A stretch of 64,000 bases of DNA, taken from positions 1-64,000 of the forward strand of contig NZ_JANTHZ010000013.1 in the NCBI RefSeq assembly GCF_024752355.1, given 5' to 3'. Positions 8,204 to 18,105 of the stretch are shown here, in pieces. Under the pieces are notes generated by a model, which ran no database searches, had not been told where the DNA came from, and saw nothing but the letters and a program-made list of their open reading frames with translations. A program made the translations under genes and the position numbers. Position 1 is the first letter of the stretch, and each line of letters opens with the position of its first letter. The stretch comes from Ancylobacter mangrovi (lineage in GTDB: Bacteria > Pseudomonadota > Alphaproteobacteria > Rhizobiales > Xanthobacteraceae).

Positions 8204-10012
8204 ATGGCCATGTCGTCTTCCTCCATCGCTGCGCATCTGAAGGCGGGCCTGGTCGCACTGCCCGGCGTGCTGCTGCGCCTGCCGCTATACGTCGTGCGCC
8301 TGCTGGTCGGCCTCGTGCGCGCCGCCATCGGCCGCGGCCGGCCGGAGCCGCACGCGGTCGCGCGGGCGCGCATCGTGCTGTGCATGCTGTTCTTCGCCTG
8401 CGCCTATGTCGCGATCGCCGGGCGCCTCGCCATGCTGGCCTCGGTGCCCGAGGGCACGATCGCGCGGCGCGGCCTCGCCGCCGACGCGGTGGCCTCGGCG
8501 CGGCCGGACATTCTCGACCGAAACGGGCTGGTGCTCGCCACCGACGTCAAGTCCGCCTCGCTCTATGGCGAGCCGCGCCGGCTGATCGACGTCGACGAGG
8601 CGGTGGAGGCGCTGACCGCCATCCTGCCGGACCTGAACGTGGACGAACTGCGCGACCGGCTCTCCAGCAAGCGCGGCTTCGTCTGGCTGAAGCGCGACAT
8701 CACCCCGCAGCAGCAGCGCGAGATCCACGCCCTCGGCCTGCCGGGCATCGGCTTCATGACCGAGAACCGCCGCGTCTATCCCGGCGGCACGCTCGGCGCC
8801 CATGTGCTCGGCTCGACCAATATCGACAACCAGGGCATCGCCGGCATCGAGAAGTGGATCGACACGCGCGGTCTCGCCGATCTCCACCTCGCCGGCTTCG
8901 CCTCCGACCGGCAGCAGGAGCCGGTCGAGCTCGCCCTCGACCTGCGCGTGCAGCACGTGCTGCGCGACGAGCTGTTCAATGCCAAGGAGAAGTTCAAGGC
9001 CATCGCGGCGGCGGGAACGGTGGTGGATGTGCGCACCGGCGAGATCATCGCCATGGCCTCGCTCCCCGACTTCGACGCCAACGACCCGGCCCGCTCGCTC
9101 GACCCGAAGAACCTCAACCGTCTGACGACCGGCGTGTTCGAGATGGGCTCGACCTTCAAGGCGCTGACCTTCGCCATGGCGCTGGACAGCGGCAAGTTCA
9201 CGCTCAACTCGACGCTAGACGCGCGCGGGGCGCTGCAGTTCGGCCGGTTCAGGATCCACGACTACCACGCCGAGAACCGCGTGCTGACGCTGCCGGAAGT
9301 GTTCATCTACTCCTCGAACATCGGCACCGCGCGGATGGCGCTGGCGCTCGGCGTCGACGCGCACAAGGCGTTCCTGAAGAAGATGGGCCAGCTCGACCGG
9401 CTGCGCACCGAGCTGCCCGAGAGCGCGGCGCCGATCGTCCCCAAGCACTGGGGCGAGCTCAACACCGCCACCATCGCCTTCGGCCACGGCCTCGCGGTCG
9501 CCCCGATCCAGGTGCTGATGGCCGAGGATGCGCTGGTGAACGGCGGCTGGCTCATCCCCCCGACCTTCCTCAAGCGCACGCCCGAGGAAGTGGCCAAGGT
9601 CGCAGTGCGGGTCATCAAGCCGGAGACCAGCGTCAAGATGCGCTATCTGATGCGCCTCAACGCGGTGAAGGGCTCGGGCAAGAAGGCCAACACGCCGGGC
9701 TATTTCGTCGGCGGCAAGACCGGCACGGCGGAGAAGGTGGTCAATGGCCGCTATTCGAAGACCAAGCTGCTCACCTCGTTCATCTCCGCCTTCCCGATGG
9801 ACGATCCCCAGTACCTTGTGCTGGTGATGCTGGACGAGCCGAAGGCGGTCGAAGGCACCTATGGCTACGCCACCGCCGGCTGGAACGCCGCGCCGACCAC
9901 GGCCAACATCATCCAGCGCGTCGCGCCGATGCTCGGCATCATGCCGCGCCCGGACCTGCCCTCGCCGGAGAGCATCCTGACCAGCTCCGCCAAGGTGGCG
10001 CAGGCGCAATAG
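8204..10012 (+). CDS. ftsI: Septal peptidoglycan transpeptidase FtsI (PBP3)
   Basis: 602 residues. The start is the ATG at 8204, 9 bases after a GGAGG ribosome site; an earlier in-frame start would overlap ftsL. The protein has a cytoplasmic end of about 55 residues, one membrane helix (56-78), a pedestal domain (about 100-240) and a class B transpeptidase domain. Active-site motifs are all present: STFK (Ser316-Lys319), SSN (370-372) and KTG (505-507). FtsI crosslinks septal peptidoglycan with FtsW. The cytoplasmic end is longer than in E. coli. Confidence 0.96.
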   Translation: MAMSSSSIAAHLKAGLVALPGVLLRLPLYVVRLLVGLVRAAIGRGRPEPHAVARARIVLCMLFFACAYVAIAGRLAMLASVPEGTIARRGLAADAVASARPDILDRNGLVLATDVKSASLYGEPRRLIDVDEAVEALTAILPDLNVDELRDRLSSKRGFVWLKRDITPQQQREIHALGLPGIGFMTENRRVYPGGTLGAHVLGSTNIDNQGIAGIEKWIDTRGLADLHLAGFASDRQQEPVELALDLRVQHVLRDELFNAKEKFKAIAAAGTVVDVRTGEIIAMASLPDFDANDPARSLDPKNLNRLTTGVFEMGSTFKALTFAMALDSGKFTLNSTLDARGALQFGRFRIHDYHAENRVLTLPEVFIYSSNIGTARMALALGVDAHKAFLKKMGQLDRLRTELPESAAPIVPKHWGELNTATIAFGHGLAVAPIQVLMAEDALVNGGWLIPPTFLKRTPEEVAKVAVRVIKPETSVKMRYLMRLNAVKGSGKKANTPGYFVGGKTGTAEKVVNGRYSKTKLLTSFISAFPMDDPQYLVLVMLDEPKAVEGTYGYATAGWNAAPTTANIIQRVAPMLGIMPRPDLPSPESILTSSAKVAQAQ

Positions 10013-10116
10013 GCCAGGCCGCCGATTTCCGGTGCGTCACGGGCCCGGAATCGGCTATTGCCATAGCCGGACGGACCTTCGGGCCCGCCGTGCTCCGTGC
10101 GAGCAGGACCACGAGG

Positions 10117-11601
10117 ATGTCTGATCCGACCCTGTCGACGACCAAACGCCACCGGACCCTGACGCTTGGGGAAATGGTGGGAGCGGATGCCGACTACCAG
10201 GCGGCGGATCCGGCGATCGAGGTCGCCGATCCGGTGCTCGACAGCCGCAAGGCGCGCGCCGGCGACGTGTTCTTCGCTCTGGCCGGCTCGAAGGCGGACG
10301 GCATGGCCTTCGCCCGCGACGCGCTCGCGCGCGGGGCGGTGGCGGTCGTCGGCGAGGCGGAGCTCGACGGCATCGAGCCCGGTATCTCCTATGTCCGCGT
10401 CGGCAATGCGCGCCGGGCGGTGGCGCTCGCCGCCGCGCGCGCCTTTCCCCATCAGCCGGAGACGATCGCCGCCGTCACCGGCACCTCGGGCAAGACCTCG
10501 GTCGCGGCCTTCGCGCGCCAGATCTGGCAGAAGCTCGGCCATGCCAGCGCCAGCCTCGGCACGCTGGGCGTGGTCGCGCCCTCGGGCGCGGTCTACGGCT
10601 CGCTGACCACGCCGGACCCGATCGCCCTGCACCGCACCCTGCACGATCTCGTCGGGCAGGGGGTGACGCATCTGTGCCTGGAGGCCTCCTCGCACGGGCT
10701 CGACCAGTACCGCCTCGACGGGGTGCGCCTGTCGGCCGGGGCCTTCACCAACCTGTCGCGCGACCATCTCGACTATCATCCGAGCATGGAGGCCTATCTC
10801 GACGCCAAGCTGCGGCTGTTCCGCGACCTGCTGCCGCGCGGCGGCGGGGCGGCGGTGTGGGTGGACACGACCGAGGGAAGCCATGTCGCCCAGATCGCGG
10901 CCGACCACGAGCTGAACGTGCTCGGCATCGGCGTCGCCGGGGCCGGCATCGCGCTGCTCGGCCGCCATGACGAGGGGCTGGGCCAGCGGCTCGAGGTCGA
11001 GGCCGACGGCGAGCGCTTCTCGCTCCGGCTGCCGCTGGTCGGCGCCTTCCAGGCCGCGAACGCGCTGATCGCCGCCGGCCTCGTCATGCTCACCGGCGCC
11101 TCGGCCGGGGAGGCTCTCGGCGCGCTGGAGACGCTCCAGGGCGTGCCGGGGCGGCTTGAGCTGGTCGGGGCGAAGGAGGGCGCCAGCGTCTTCGTCGACT
11201 ACGCCCACAAGCCCGACGCGCTCGCCAACGCGCTCGACGCGCTCAGGCCCTACGTCTCCGGCCGGCTGATCGTGGTGTTCGGCTGCGGCGGCGACCGCGA
11301 CCGGGGCAAGCGCCCGCTGATGGGCGCGATCGCCGCCGAGAAGGCGGACGTCGTGATCGTGACCGACGACAATCCGCGCAGCGAGGACCCCGCGCTGATC
11401 CGCGCCGAGATCCTCGCCGCCGCGCCCGGCGCGCGCGAGATCGGCGACCGGGCGGAGGCGATCCGCGCCGCCGTGGCGATGGCGCATTCCGGGGATGTCG
11501 TGCTAATCGCCGGCAAGGGCCACGAAACCGGCCAAATCATCGGCGACCGGACACTCCCCTTCTCCGACCGCGACGTCGCGGCGCACTGCCTGGGAGGCTG
11601 A
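10117..11601 (+). CDS. murE: UDP-MurNAc-tripeptide synthetase MurE, meso-diaminopimelate adding
   Basis: 494 residues starting at MSDPTLSTTKR, with an ACGAGG ribosome site directly upstream; the open frame before it is antiphase to ftsI. ATP-binding loop VTGTSGKTS (120-128), LEASSHGLDQYRLDG, and DYAHKPDAL near 360 are MurE features. DNPR at 417-420 is the specificity signature for meso-diaminopimelate rather than lysine, so the wall is of the DAP type. MurE adds the third residue of the stem peptide in the cytoplasm. A 104-base gap separates it from ftsI. Confidence 0.96.
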   Translation: MSDPTLSTTKRHRTLTLGEMVGADADYQAADPAIEVADPVLDSRKARAGDVFFALAGSKADGMAFARDALARGAVAVVGEAELDGIEPGISYVRVGNARRAVALAAARAFPHQPETIAAVTGTSGKTSVAAFARQIWQKLGHASASLGTLGVVAPSGAVYGSLTTPDPIALHRTLHDLVGQGVTHLCLEASSHGLDQYRLDGVRLSAGAFTNLSRDHLDYHPSMEAYLDAKLRLFRDLLPRGGGAAVWVDTTEGSHVAQIAADHELNVLGIGVAGAGIALLGRHDEGLGQRLEVEADGERFSLRLPLVGAFQAANALIAAGLVMLTGASAGEALGALETLQGVPGRLELVGAKEGASVFVDYAHKPDALANALDALRPYVSGRLIVVFGCGGDRDRGKRPLMGAIAAEKADVVIVTDDNPRSEDPALIRAEILAAAPGAREIGDRAEAIRAAVAMAHSGDVVLIAGKGHETGQIIGDRTLPFSDRDVAAHCLGG

Positions 11602-11606
11602 ACGCG

Positions 11607-13046
11607 ATGGCCGACGCCGAGCCGCTCTGGACGCCCGACGCGCTCGTGCACGCGACCGGCGGCACGCTCATCGGCACGCACGGCGTGGCGATCGGCGGCG
11701 TGTCGATCGATACCCGCACGCTCCAGCCCGGCGACGTGTTCGTCGCCCTGCGCGGCGACAATAGCGACGGCCACGCCTATGTCGGCGCGGCGGCCGGGCG
11801 CGGGGCGGCGCTCAGCATCGTCGAGCGCGCGCGGGTTCCCGACATGCCCCCCGAGGCGCCGCTGCTCGCGGTCGACGACGTGCTCGCCGCGCTGCAGGCG
11901 ATCGGCCGCGCGGCCCGCGAGCGCACGCGGGCGCGGATCGTCGGCGTCACCGGCTCGGTCGGCAAGACGACCACCAAGGAGGCGCTGCTGCTGGCGCTCG
12001 GGGCGGACGGGCCGACCCATGCCTCGGCCGCGTCCTACAACAATCACTGGGGCGTGCCGCTGTCGCTTGCGCGCATGCCCGAGCGCAGCGCCTATGGCGT
12101 GTTCGAGCTCGGCATGAACCATTCCGGCGAGATCACGCCGCTGGTGGCGATGGTGCGCCCGCATATCGCGGTCATCACCACCATCGAGCCGGTCCACATC
12201 GCGCAGTTCCCCAATATCGAGGCCATCGCCGACGCCAAGGCGGAGATCTTCAGCGGCGTCGAGCCGGGCGGGGCGGCGGTGCTCAACCGCGACAACCCGC
12301 AGTTCGACCGGCTGGCCGAGGCGGCGCGGGCGGCGGGGATCGACACCGTGGTCGGCTTCGGCGAGGCGCTGAGCGCGCAGGTGCGCCTGCTGAGCGTGGC
12401 GCTGCAGCCGCAGAGCTCGACCGCCATCGCCGACGTGATGGGCGAGACGGTGAGCTTCAAGGTCGGGCTTCCCGGGCGCCACATCGTGCAGAACATGCTG
12501 GCGGTACTCGCCGCCGCCAAGCTCGCCGGCGCGGATCTCTGCCTCGCCGCCATGGCGCTGGCCTCGCTCGGCCCGCCGCCGGGGCGGGGCGTGCGCACCA
12601 TGCTCGGCGTGCGCGGGGGCACCGCGACGCTGATCGACGAGAGCTACAACGCCAATCCGGCCTCGATGCGGGCCGCCCTCGCCGTGCTGGCCGGCTGCCC
12701 TGTGGCCGGACGCGGGCGGCGCATCGCCGTGCTCGGCGACATGCTGGAACTCGGTCCCTCGGGCGAGGCGATGCACCGCGAGCTCGCCCCGTCGGCGGCG
12801 GGCGCCGATCTGGTCTTCTGCGCCGGCTCGCAGATGCGCGCGCTCTGGGAGGCGCTGCCGGAGAACCGGCGCGAGGCCTGGGCGCCGGACGCGCAGGCGC
12901 TGCTCCCCCTCGTCGCCGACCGCCTGCGCGGTGGCGACGTGCTGATGGTGAAGGGCTCGAACGGCAGCCGCATGGGCCCGCTCGCGCGTGCCCTGATCGA
13001 GCGGTTCCCCGCGCCCGAGGCGGCGCAGGCGGATGCCTCCGAATGA
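11607..13046 (+). CDS. murF: UDP-MurNAc-tripeptide:D-Ala-D-Ala ligase MurF
   Basis: 479 residues, 5 bases after murE. The N-terminal domain has SIDTRTLQPGDVFVAL (32-48), followed by the ATP loop VTGSVGKTTTKE (114-125), FELGMNHSGEI and DESYNANPASM, typical of MurF. It completes the UDP-MurNAc-pentapeptide. The product of the ddl gene further down the cluster is its substrate. Confidence 0.95.
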   Translation: MADAEPLWTPDALVHATGGTLIGTHGVAIGGVSIDTRTLQPGDVFVALRGDNSDGHAYVGAAAGRGAALSIVERARVPDMPPEAPLLAVDDVLAALQAIGRAARERTRARIVGVTGSVGKTTTKEALLLALGADGPTHASAASYNNHWGVPLSLARMPERSAYGVFELGMNHSGEITPLVAMVRPHIAVITTIEPVHIAQFPNIEAIADAKAEIFSGVEPGGAAVLNRDNPQFDRLAEAARAAGIDTVVGFGEALSAQVRLLSVALQPQSSTAIADVMGETVSFKVGLPGRHIVQNMLAVLAAAKLAGADLCLAAMALASLGPPPGRGVRTMLGVRGGTATLIDESYNANPASMRAALAVLAGCPVAGRGRRIAVLGDMLELGPSGEAMHRELAPSAAGADLVFCAGSQMRALWEALPENRREAWAPDAQALLPLVADRLRGGDVLMVKGSNGSRMGPLARALIERFPAPEAAQADASE

Positions 13047-13145
13047 TGCGGATGCGCCCCTTCACCCTTTCTCCGCCGGTCGCGCCGCGCTCCGCCCGCC
13101 GCCGCGCCGTGCGCCCGCGCATGTCCTCCCCGGAAGGTTGATCCG

Positions 13146-14231
13146 ATGCTGCAATGGCTGGCCCAGTTCCAGGAGAGCCTCCCGGCCCTCAACGTGTTCC
13201 GCTACATCACCTTCCGGACCGGCGGCGCGATCATCACCGCGCTGCTCTTCGTGTTCATGTTCGGGCCGGCGATCATCGCCCTGCTGCGGCTGAAGCAGGG
13301 CAAGGGCCAGCCGATCCGCACCGACGGGCCGCAGTCGCACCTGCTCAGCAAGAAGGGCACGCCCACCATGGGCGGGCTGATGATCTTCTCCGGGCTGATG
13401 GTGGCGACGCTGCTGTGGGCGAACCTGTCCAACCCCTATGTGTGGGTGGTGCTGTTCGTCACCATCGGCTTCGGGTTGATCGGCTTCTATGACGACTATC
13501 TCAAGGTGACCAAGCAGACCCATGCCGGTCTTTCCGGGCGCACGCGGCTCGCCATTGAGGCGGTGATCGCCGGTTCGGCGGCGGTCATCATCATGCATGT
13601 GGGGCGCGAGCCGCTCTCTTCTTCAGTGGCGTTCCCCTTCTTCAAGGATCTGCTGCTCGACCTCGGCTGGTTCTTCGTCATCTTCGCCGCCTTCGTCATC
13701 GTCGCTGCCGGCAATGCGGTGAACCTGACCGACGGGCTCGACGGGCTCGCCATCGTGCCGGTGATGGTGGCGGCGGGCAGCTTCGGGCTGATCTCGTACC
13801 TCTCCGGCAACGTGCTGTTCGCGGACTATCTGCAGATCCACTACGTCGCCGGCGTCGGCGAGCTGGCGGTGATCTGCGGCGCGATCATCGGCGCGGGCAT
13901 CGGCTTCCTGTGGTTCAACGCGCCGCCGGCGCAGATCTTCATGGGCGACACCGGTTCGCTGGCGCTGGGCGGCCTGCTCGGCACCATCGCGGTCGCGACT
14001 AAGCACGAGATCGTGCTGGCGGTGATCGGCGGACTGTTCGTGCTGGAGGCGGTGTCGGTGATCGTGCAAGTGATCTCCTTCAAGCTCACCGGCAAGCGCG
14101 TCTTCAAGATGGCGCCGATCCACCACCATTTCGAGCAGCTCGGCTGGACCGAGCCGCAGATCGTGATCCGGTTCTGGATCATCGCCGTGGTGCTGGCGCT
14201 GATCGGCCTCTCGACCCTGAAGCTGCGCTGA
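13146..14231 (+). CDS. mraY: Phospho-N-acetylmuramoyl-pentapeptide transferase MraY
   Basis: 361 residues with about ten membrane segments. Hallmarks are [12 protein letters not shown] (69-80), the catalytic FYDDYLK (Asp116-Asp117), NLTDGLDGL (193-201), [12 protein letters not shown] and the cytoplasmic [10 protein letters not shown] loop. It transfers phospho-MurNAc-pentapeptide to undecaprenyl phosphate, making lipid I. A 99-base spacer with no visible gene separates it from murF, and a GGAAGG ribosome site precedes the ATG. Instead of murD, the next gene is an inverted hydrolase that converges on mraY with 27 bases between stops. Confidence 0.97.
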   Translation: MLQWLAQFQESLPALNVFRYITFRTGGAIITALLFVFMFGPAIIALLRLKQGKGQPIRTDGPQSHLLSKKGTPTMGGLMIFSGLMVATLLWANLSNPYVWVVLFVTIGFGLIGFYDDYLKVTKQTHAGLSGRTRLAIEAVIAGSAAVIIMHVGREPLSSSVAFPFFKDLLLDLGWFFVIFAAFVIVAAGNAVNLTDGLDGLAIVPVMVAAGSFGLISYLSGNVLFADYLQIHYVAGVGELAVICGAIIGAGIGFLWFNAPPAQIFMGDTGSLALGGLLGTIAVATKHEIVLAVIGGLFVLEAVSVIVQVISFKLTGKRVFKMAPIHHHFEQLGWTEPQIVIRFWIIAVVLALIGLSTLKLR

Positions 14232-14258
14232 GGCGGCGCGGCGTCCGGACAAAAACGT

Positions 14259-15155
14259 TCAGGGCAGCGCCATCACCTTCTTCACGTTGTTGGCGTGGAC
14301 CTCCTCATAGGGCCCGAAATAGGTGAGGGTGCCCGTGGCGAGGTCGCCGGCGATGAAGGTCGACAGGTCCTGGTCGGCCAGCGACATGTCGGTGCGGGTG
14401 CGGATCAGCTTCCTTACATAGCGGATCGTGGCGTCGATCAGCTCCGGCCCGTAGCCGCCGGCGGCGATCACGTCGGGCGCGCCGTGATTGGGCAGTATGT
14501 GCTGGTAGCCCCACCCCTTGACGCGCTGCAGCTCCTCGAGATGGGCGCCCAGCCGCTCGGGCTCGGCCACATAGGTGATCGGCTCCTCCAGCGTGTCGCC
14601 GGCGAGCATGATGCCCAGCTCCGGCAGCAGCAGGATCAGGCCGTCATGGCTGTGGATCTCGGCCGGCTCCAGCTCGACCGTCAGCGCGCCGACCTTCAGG
14701 CGGGTCGGGCCGGTGATCACGTGGTTGGGCATGACCAGCGGGTGGATCGGCGGATCGCCGCTCTCCAGCGCCGCGCGATGGGCGGCGAGGGCGCGCTCGG
14801 TGGCGGCAAGCGCAATGATCTCGCAATCGGCGAACACCTCGTTGCCGGCCACATGGTCGTCATGCCAGTGGCTGAGCACGACCCGTATGGTGCGCACGCC
14901 CGCCTCCTCCAGCGTGCGGCGCATGGCGCGGGCATGGGCGAGCGAGATGTGGGTGTCGTAGACGATCGCGTCGGTGCCATCGACCACCGCGTAGACGCAC
15001 ACGCCGAGCGCATAGGCACCGTCGTCGAGCCAGTTCGGCGCCGCCGACCAGGCGCGTGCGCCCTCGATGCGGCCATCATAGAAGGCGTAGAGGTTTGGAT
15101 GCGGGCGCAGGACGCGCATCGTCGAGCCGAGGGGGAGCAGGGTGACGTGTGGCAT
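14259..15155 (-). CDS. MBL-fold metallo-hydrolase inserted in the dcw cluster
   Basis: 298 residues from the preferred start MPHVTLLPLGS; an alternative ATG at 15185 adds ten residues. Neither start has a strong ribosome site, and the MPH start gives an N-terminus without a stray basic stretch. The complete metal site of the metallo-beta-lactamase fold is visible: SHWHDDH (His96 to His101), IHSHDG, LAGDTLEE and LPNHG. The family includes beta-lactamases, lactonases, glyoxalase II and many other hydrolases; nothing in the sequence fixes the substrate. There is no signal peptide. It lies on the strand opposite to the whole dcw cluster, between mraY and murD, and its composition matches its neighbours, so the insertion is not obviously recent. 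Confidence 0.85.
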   Translation of the reverse strand: MPHVTLLPLGSTMRVLRPHPNLYAFYDGRIEGARAWSAAPNWLDDGAYALGVCVYAVVDGTDAIVYDTHISLAHARAMRRTLEEAGVRTIRVVLSHWHDDHVAGNEVFADCEIIALAATERALAAHRAALESGDPPIHPLVMPNHVITGPTRLKVGALTVELEPAEIHSHDGLILLLPELGIMLAGDTLEEPITYVAEPERLGAHLEELQRVKGWGYQHILPNHGAPDVIAAGGYGPELIDATIRYVRKLIRTRTDMSLADQDLSTFIAGDLATGTLTYFGPYEEVHANNVKKVMALP

Positions 15156-15267
15156 GCGCAATCTCGTCAGCGTTCCACCGATCATTTCATTGGGCGTGGA
15201 AATGCGCTAGCCAATTGAACGGTCCTTCCGACCGCCTCCCGGTCCGCTCGAGATCCCCGTCACCGAC

Positions 15268-16662
15268 ATGATTCCCGTGAACACCCTGAACGATCGCGCC
15301 GTCGCCCTGTTCGGCCTCGGCGGCTCCGGCCTCACGACGGCGCGCGCCCTGATGGCCGGCGGCGCGCGGGTGACGGCCTGGGACGATTCCCCCGCCTCGG
15401 TCGGGAAGGCGGCGGCCGAGGGCATCCCGACCGGCGACCTGAACGCGGCCGACTGGAGTTCCTTCGCGGCGCTCGTGCTGGCGCCCGGCGTGCCGCTGAC
15501 CCATCCCGAGCCGCACTGGACGGTGCGGCGCGCGCAGGCGGCCGGGGTCGAGGTGATCGGCGACATCGAATTGTTCGTGCGCGAGCGCCGGCGCATCGGC
15601 CAGCCGGCGCCGATGGCGGCGATCACCGGTACCAACGGCAAGTCGACCACCACCGCGCTGCTCGCCCATCTCATCCGCGAAGGCGGCCGCGACGCGCAGA
15701 TCGGCGGCAATTTCGGGCCCGCCATACTGGGGCTGGAGCCGCCCGCGCCGGGGCGGGTCTATGTCGTCGAATGCTCCTCCTACCAGATCGACCTGGCGCC
15801 GAGCCTCGACCCGACGGTGGGTATCCTGCTCAACCTGTCGCCGGACCATCTCGACCGGCACGGCACCATGGAGCACTACGCCGAGATCAAGGAACGTCTC
15901 GTCGCCGGGGTCGGGGCCGGCGGGACGGCGGTGATCGGCGTCGACGACGCCTGGTGCCGGGGAATCGCCGAGCGCGTCGAGGCGGCGGGCACGCGCGTGG
16001 TGCGCATCTCCGTGCTCGGCCCGCTCGACGACGGCATCCATCTCGACGGGACCGATCTCGCGGTGATGGAGCGCGGGCGCCGCACCTTCACCCTGCCGCT
16101 CGCCGGCATCGGTTCGCTGCGCGGCGCCCATAACGCGCAGAACGCCGCCGCCGCCTTCGCCGCCGCTCATGCGCTCGGCCTCGCGCCCGAGACCATCGCC
16201 GCCGGCATGCGCAGCTTTCCCGGCCTCGCCCATCGCATGGAGCAGGTGCGCACCATCGGCAGCGTGCTGTTCGTCAACGATTCCAAGGCGACCAATGCGG
16301 ACGCGGCCGAGCGGGCGCTGGTCTCGTTCGAGGACATCTTCTGGATCGCCGGCGGCAAGCCGAAGGAGGGCGGCATCGTGCCGCTGAAGCCGCTGTTCCC
16401 GCGCGTGCGCAAGGCCTATCTCATCGGCGTCGCCGCGCCGGACTTCGCCGCGACGCTCGGCGAGGCGGTGCCGCACGAGATCTGCGGCACGCTCGACGTC
16501 GCGGTGGAGAGGGCGGCGCGCGACGCGGCGGCCTCCGGCCTGCCCCATCCCGTGGTGCTGCTCTCGCCCGCCTGCGCGAGCTTCGACCAGTTCCGCAACT
16601 TCGAATTGCGCGGCGATGCGTTCCGTACGCTCGTTGAAGGTCTTCGGTTACCACCAAAATAG
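15268..16662 (+). CDS. murD: UDP-N-acetylmuramoylalanine:D-glutamate ligase MurD
   Basis: 464 residues. N-terminal dinucleotide-like motif [10 protein letters not shown] (13-22), ATP loop [11 protein letters not shown] (119-129), [23 protein letters not shown] and [11 protein letters not shown] are MurD signatures. It adds D-glutamate to UDP-MurNAc-L-Ala. Because the hydrolase upstream is on the other strand, murD cannot be reached by a short read-through from mraY and probably has its own promoter in the 112 bases before it. The start is the ATG at 15268; the reading frame gives no better upstream choice. Confidence 0.95.
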   Translation: MIPVNTLNDRAVALFGLGGSGLTTARALMAGGARVTAWDDSPASVGKAAAEGIPTGDLNAADWSSFAALVLAPGVPLTHPEPHWTVRRAQAAGVEVIGDIELFVRERRRIGQPAPMAAITGTNGKSTTTALLAHLIREGGRDAQIGGNFGPAILGLEPPAPGRVYVVECSSYQIDLAPSLDPTVGILLNLSPDHLDRHGTMEHYAEIKERLVAGVGAGGTAVIGVDDAWCRGIAERVEAAGTRVVRISVLGPLDDGIHLDGTDLAVMERGRRTFTLPLAGIGSLRGAHNAQNAAAAFAAAHALGLAPETIAAGMRSFPGLAHRMEQVRTIGSVLFVNDSKATNADAAERALVSFEDIFWIAGGKPKEGGIVPLKPLFPRVRKAYLIGVAAPDFAATLGEAVPHEICGTLDVAVERAARDAAASGLPHPVVLLSPACASFDQFRNFELRGDAFRTLVEGLRLPPK

Positions 16663-16704
16663 CCGGCACTCGACCATATAGTGTGGAAGGAGTGGGAAAC
16701 ACGC

Positions 16705-18024
16705 ATGGCAGACACCGCACCCCCGGCATGGATGGAATGGGTCAACGTGCCCCTTCTCCTTCTGGCGCCGGAAGCGGACAGGGTGCTGGCGTTGAACGGG
16801 GCGATGCGACGGCTGCTCGCGGGCGATAGTGCCGAGCCGGGCGACACCTCCGAGCCCAGTAGCCCTACGTTCCTGCCGATGGCGCTGGAGCGGCTGGTCG
16901 GGGCGGAGGCGGCCGCGCAGTTGGCGCGGGCGGCAGTGCGGCGCGACACTCCCGACACCGGCGCCGATGCCGGCGCTCATGCGGCCGGCGCCCCGTCCGT
17001 CACCGCGCGTCTTCCCGGCCATCCGCGTGCGTTCCGGCTCGAGCTCTCGCCCGTAGACGAGCCGCCGGGCCACTGGCTCGTCACTCTGTGCGGCGAGGTC
17101 GTCGGGAAGGAGGAGGGGAAGGCCATCTCCTCCATCTACGAGGACCTTCAGGCGGTGCTCGAATGGATGCCGGTCGGCATCGAGATCTACGACAAGGACG
17201 GCGACTGCGTCTTCACCAACACGCATGCGCAGCGCCTGTTCGGCTGGGAGAAGGACGAGCTGATCGACCTCGACGACTGGTGGGAGCACGCCTATCCCGA
17301 TCCCGCCTACCGCGACGCGGCGATGAAGGCGTGGGACGAGGCGCTGGCCGCCTCCCAGGCGGACGGCGTTGCGGTGCCGATGAACGACTGGAAGGTCACC
17401 TGCAAGGACGGCACGCAGAAATTCGTCCATTTCCGCCTGCGCTGCATCGGCGACCATCCGGTGCTGGTCTATTGGGATGTCTCGCAGGAGCAGCAGGTGC
17501 AGGCCGAGCTGCGCCACCGGGCGGAGACCGACGAGCTCACCGGCCTGCGCAACCGCCGCCGCTTCTTCGCCGACGCCAAGCTGGTGCTGGACACGGCCGC
17601 GGCGTCCGGGGACCCGGTCTCGGTGATGATGATCGACATCGACCACTTCAAGGTGGTGAACGACCTGCACGGCCATGCCGTGGGCGACGCGGTGCTGCGC
17701 GCCTTCGCCGAGCGCTGCCGCTCCGTGGTCGGCGACGGGGTGCTGGCGCGCCTCGGCGGCGAGGAGTTCGTGGCGCTGCTGACCGGCCTCAGCCAGGACA
17801 AGGCGGCCGAGCGCGCGGAGGAGCTGCGCCGCTCGATCGAGACGCTGGCGATCTCGGCGCAGGCCGAGCCAGTGGTGCTCACCGCCAGTATCGGCGTCGC
17901 CACCGCCGCGGCCCCGTTCGACATCGACGCGCTGCTGATGCGTGCCGACCAGGCGCTCTATGCGGCCAAGCGCGCCGGCCGCGACCGGGTTGCGCTCGAC
18001 CGCGGGGCGATCGGCTCCGCCTGA
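16705..18024 (+). CDS. PAS-GGDEF diguanylate cyclase inserted in the dcw cluster
   Basis: 439 residues from the ATG at 16705 (a GTG at 16681 is possible but less likely; GGAGTGGGA lies before the ATG). Residues 1-130 form an unrecognised N-terminal region; about 145-262 is a PAS domain (LEWMPVGIEIYDKDGDCVFTN); a short linker leads to DELTGLRNRRRF (276-287) and the GGDEF domain with active GGEEF at 351-355. The magnesium-binding MIDIDHFKVVND is intact, so c-di-GMP synthesis is expected. The RxxD inhibitory I-site that usually lies five residues before GGDEF is absent. No membrane segment is seen. It lies on the dcw coding strand, 42 bases after murD and 81 before ftsW. Confidence 0.9.
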   Translation: MADTAPPAWMEWVNVPLLLLAPEADRVLALNGAMRRLLAGDSAEPGDTSEPSSPTFLPMALERLVGAEAAAQLARAAVRRDTPDTGADAGAHAAGAPSVTARLPGHPRAFRLELSPVDEPPGHWLVTLCGEVVGKEEGKAISSIYEDLQAVLEWMPVGIEIYDKDGDCVFTNTHAQRLFGWEKDELIDLDDWWEHAYPDPAYRDAAMKAWDEALAASQADGVAVPMNDWKVTCKDGTQKFVHFRLRCIGDHPVLVYWDVSQEQQVQAELRHRAETDELTGLRNRRRFFADAKLVLDTAAASGDPVSVMMIDIDHFKVVNDLHGHAVGDAVLRAFAERCRSVVGDGVLARLGGEEFVALLTGLSQDKAAERAEELRRSIETLAISAQAEPVVLTASIGVATAAAPFDIDALLMRADQALYAAKRAGRDRVALDRGAIGSA

Positions 18025-18047
18025 GGCGTTGCCGGCGGGCGCATTAA

Positions 18048-18076
18048 GCTGACGTCAACCTTAACCACTCGATAGT
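18048..18076 (+). promoter_or_regulatory. Possible promoter for ftsW and downstream genes
   Basis: GCTGAC (18048-18053), a 17-base spacer and GATAGT (18071-18076) give a weak sigma-70-like pair 30 bases before ftsW. The stretch also holds two TTAA tetramers (18044 and 18061) and the palindrome TGACGTCA. The presence of a signalling gene upstream makes a separate promoter here plausible, but no hexamer is close to consensus. Confidence 0.3.
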
Positions 18077-18105
18077 CGGGAGAACGTTCTTCCGGAGTGG
18101 CGTAG

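Noticed and set aside
8380..10116. Long open frame upstream of murE that would give a 1073-residue protein
   Set aside because: It lies out of phase within ftsI, whose domains and motifs are complete. The residues are Arg/Ala/Gly-rich shadow.
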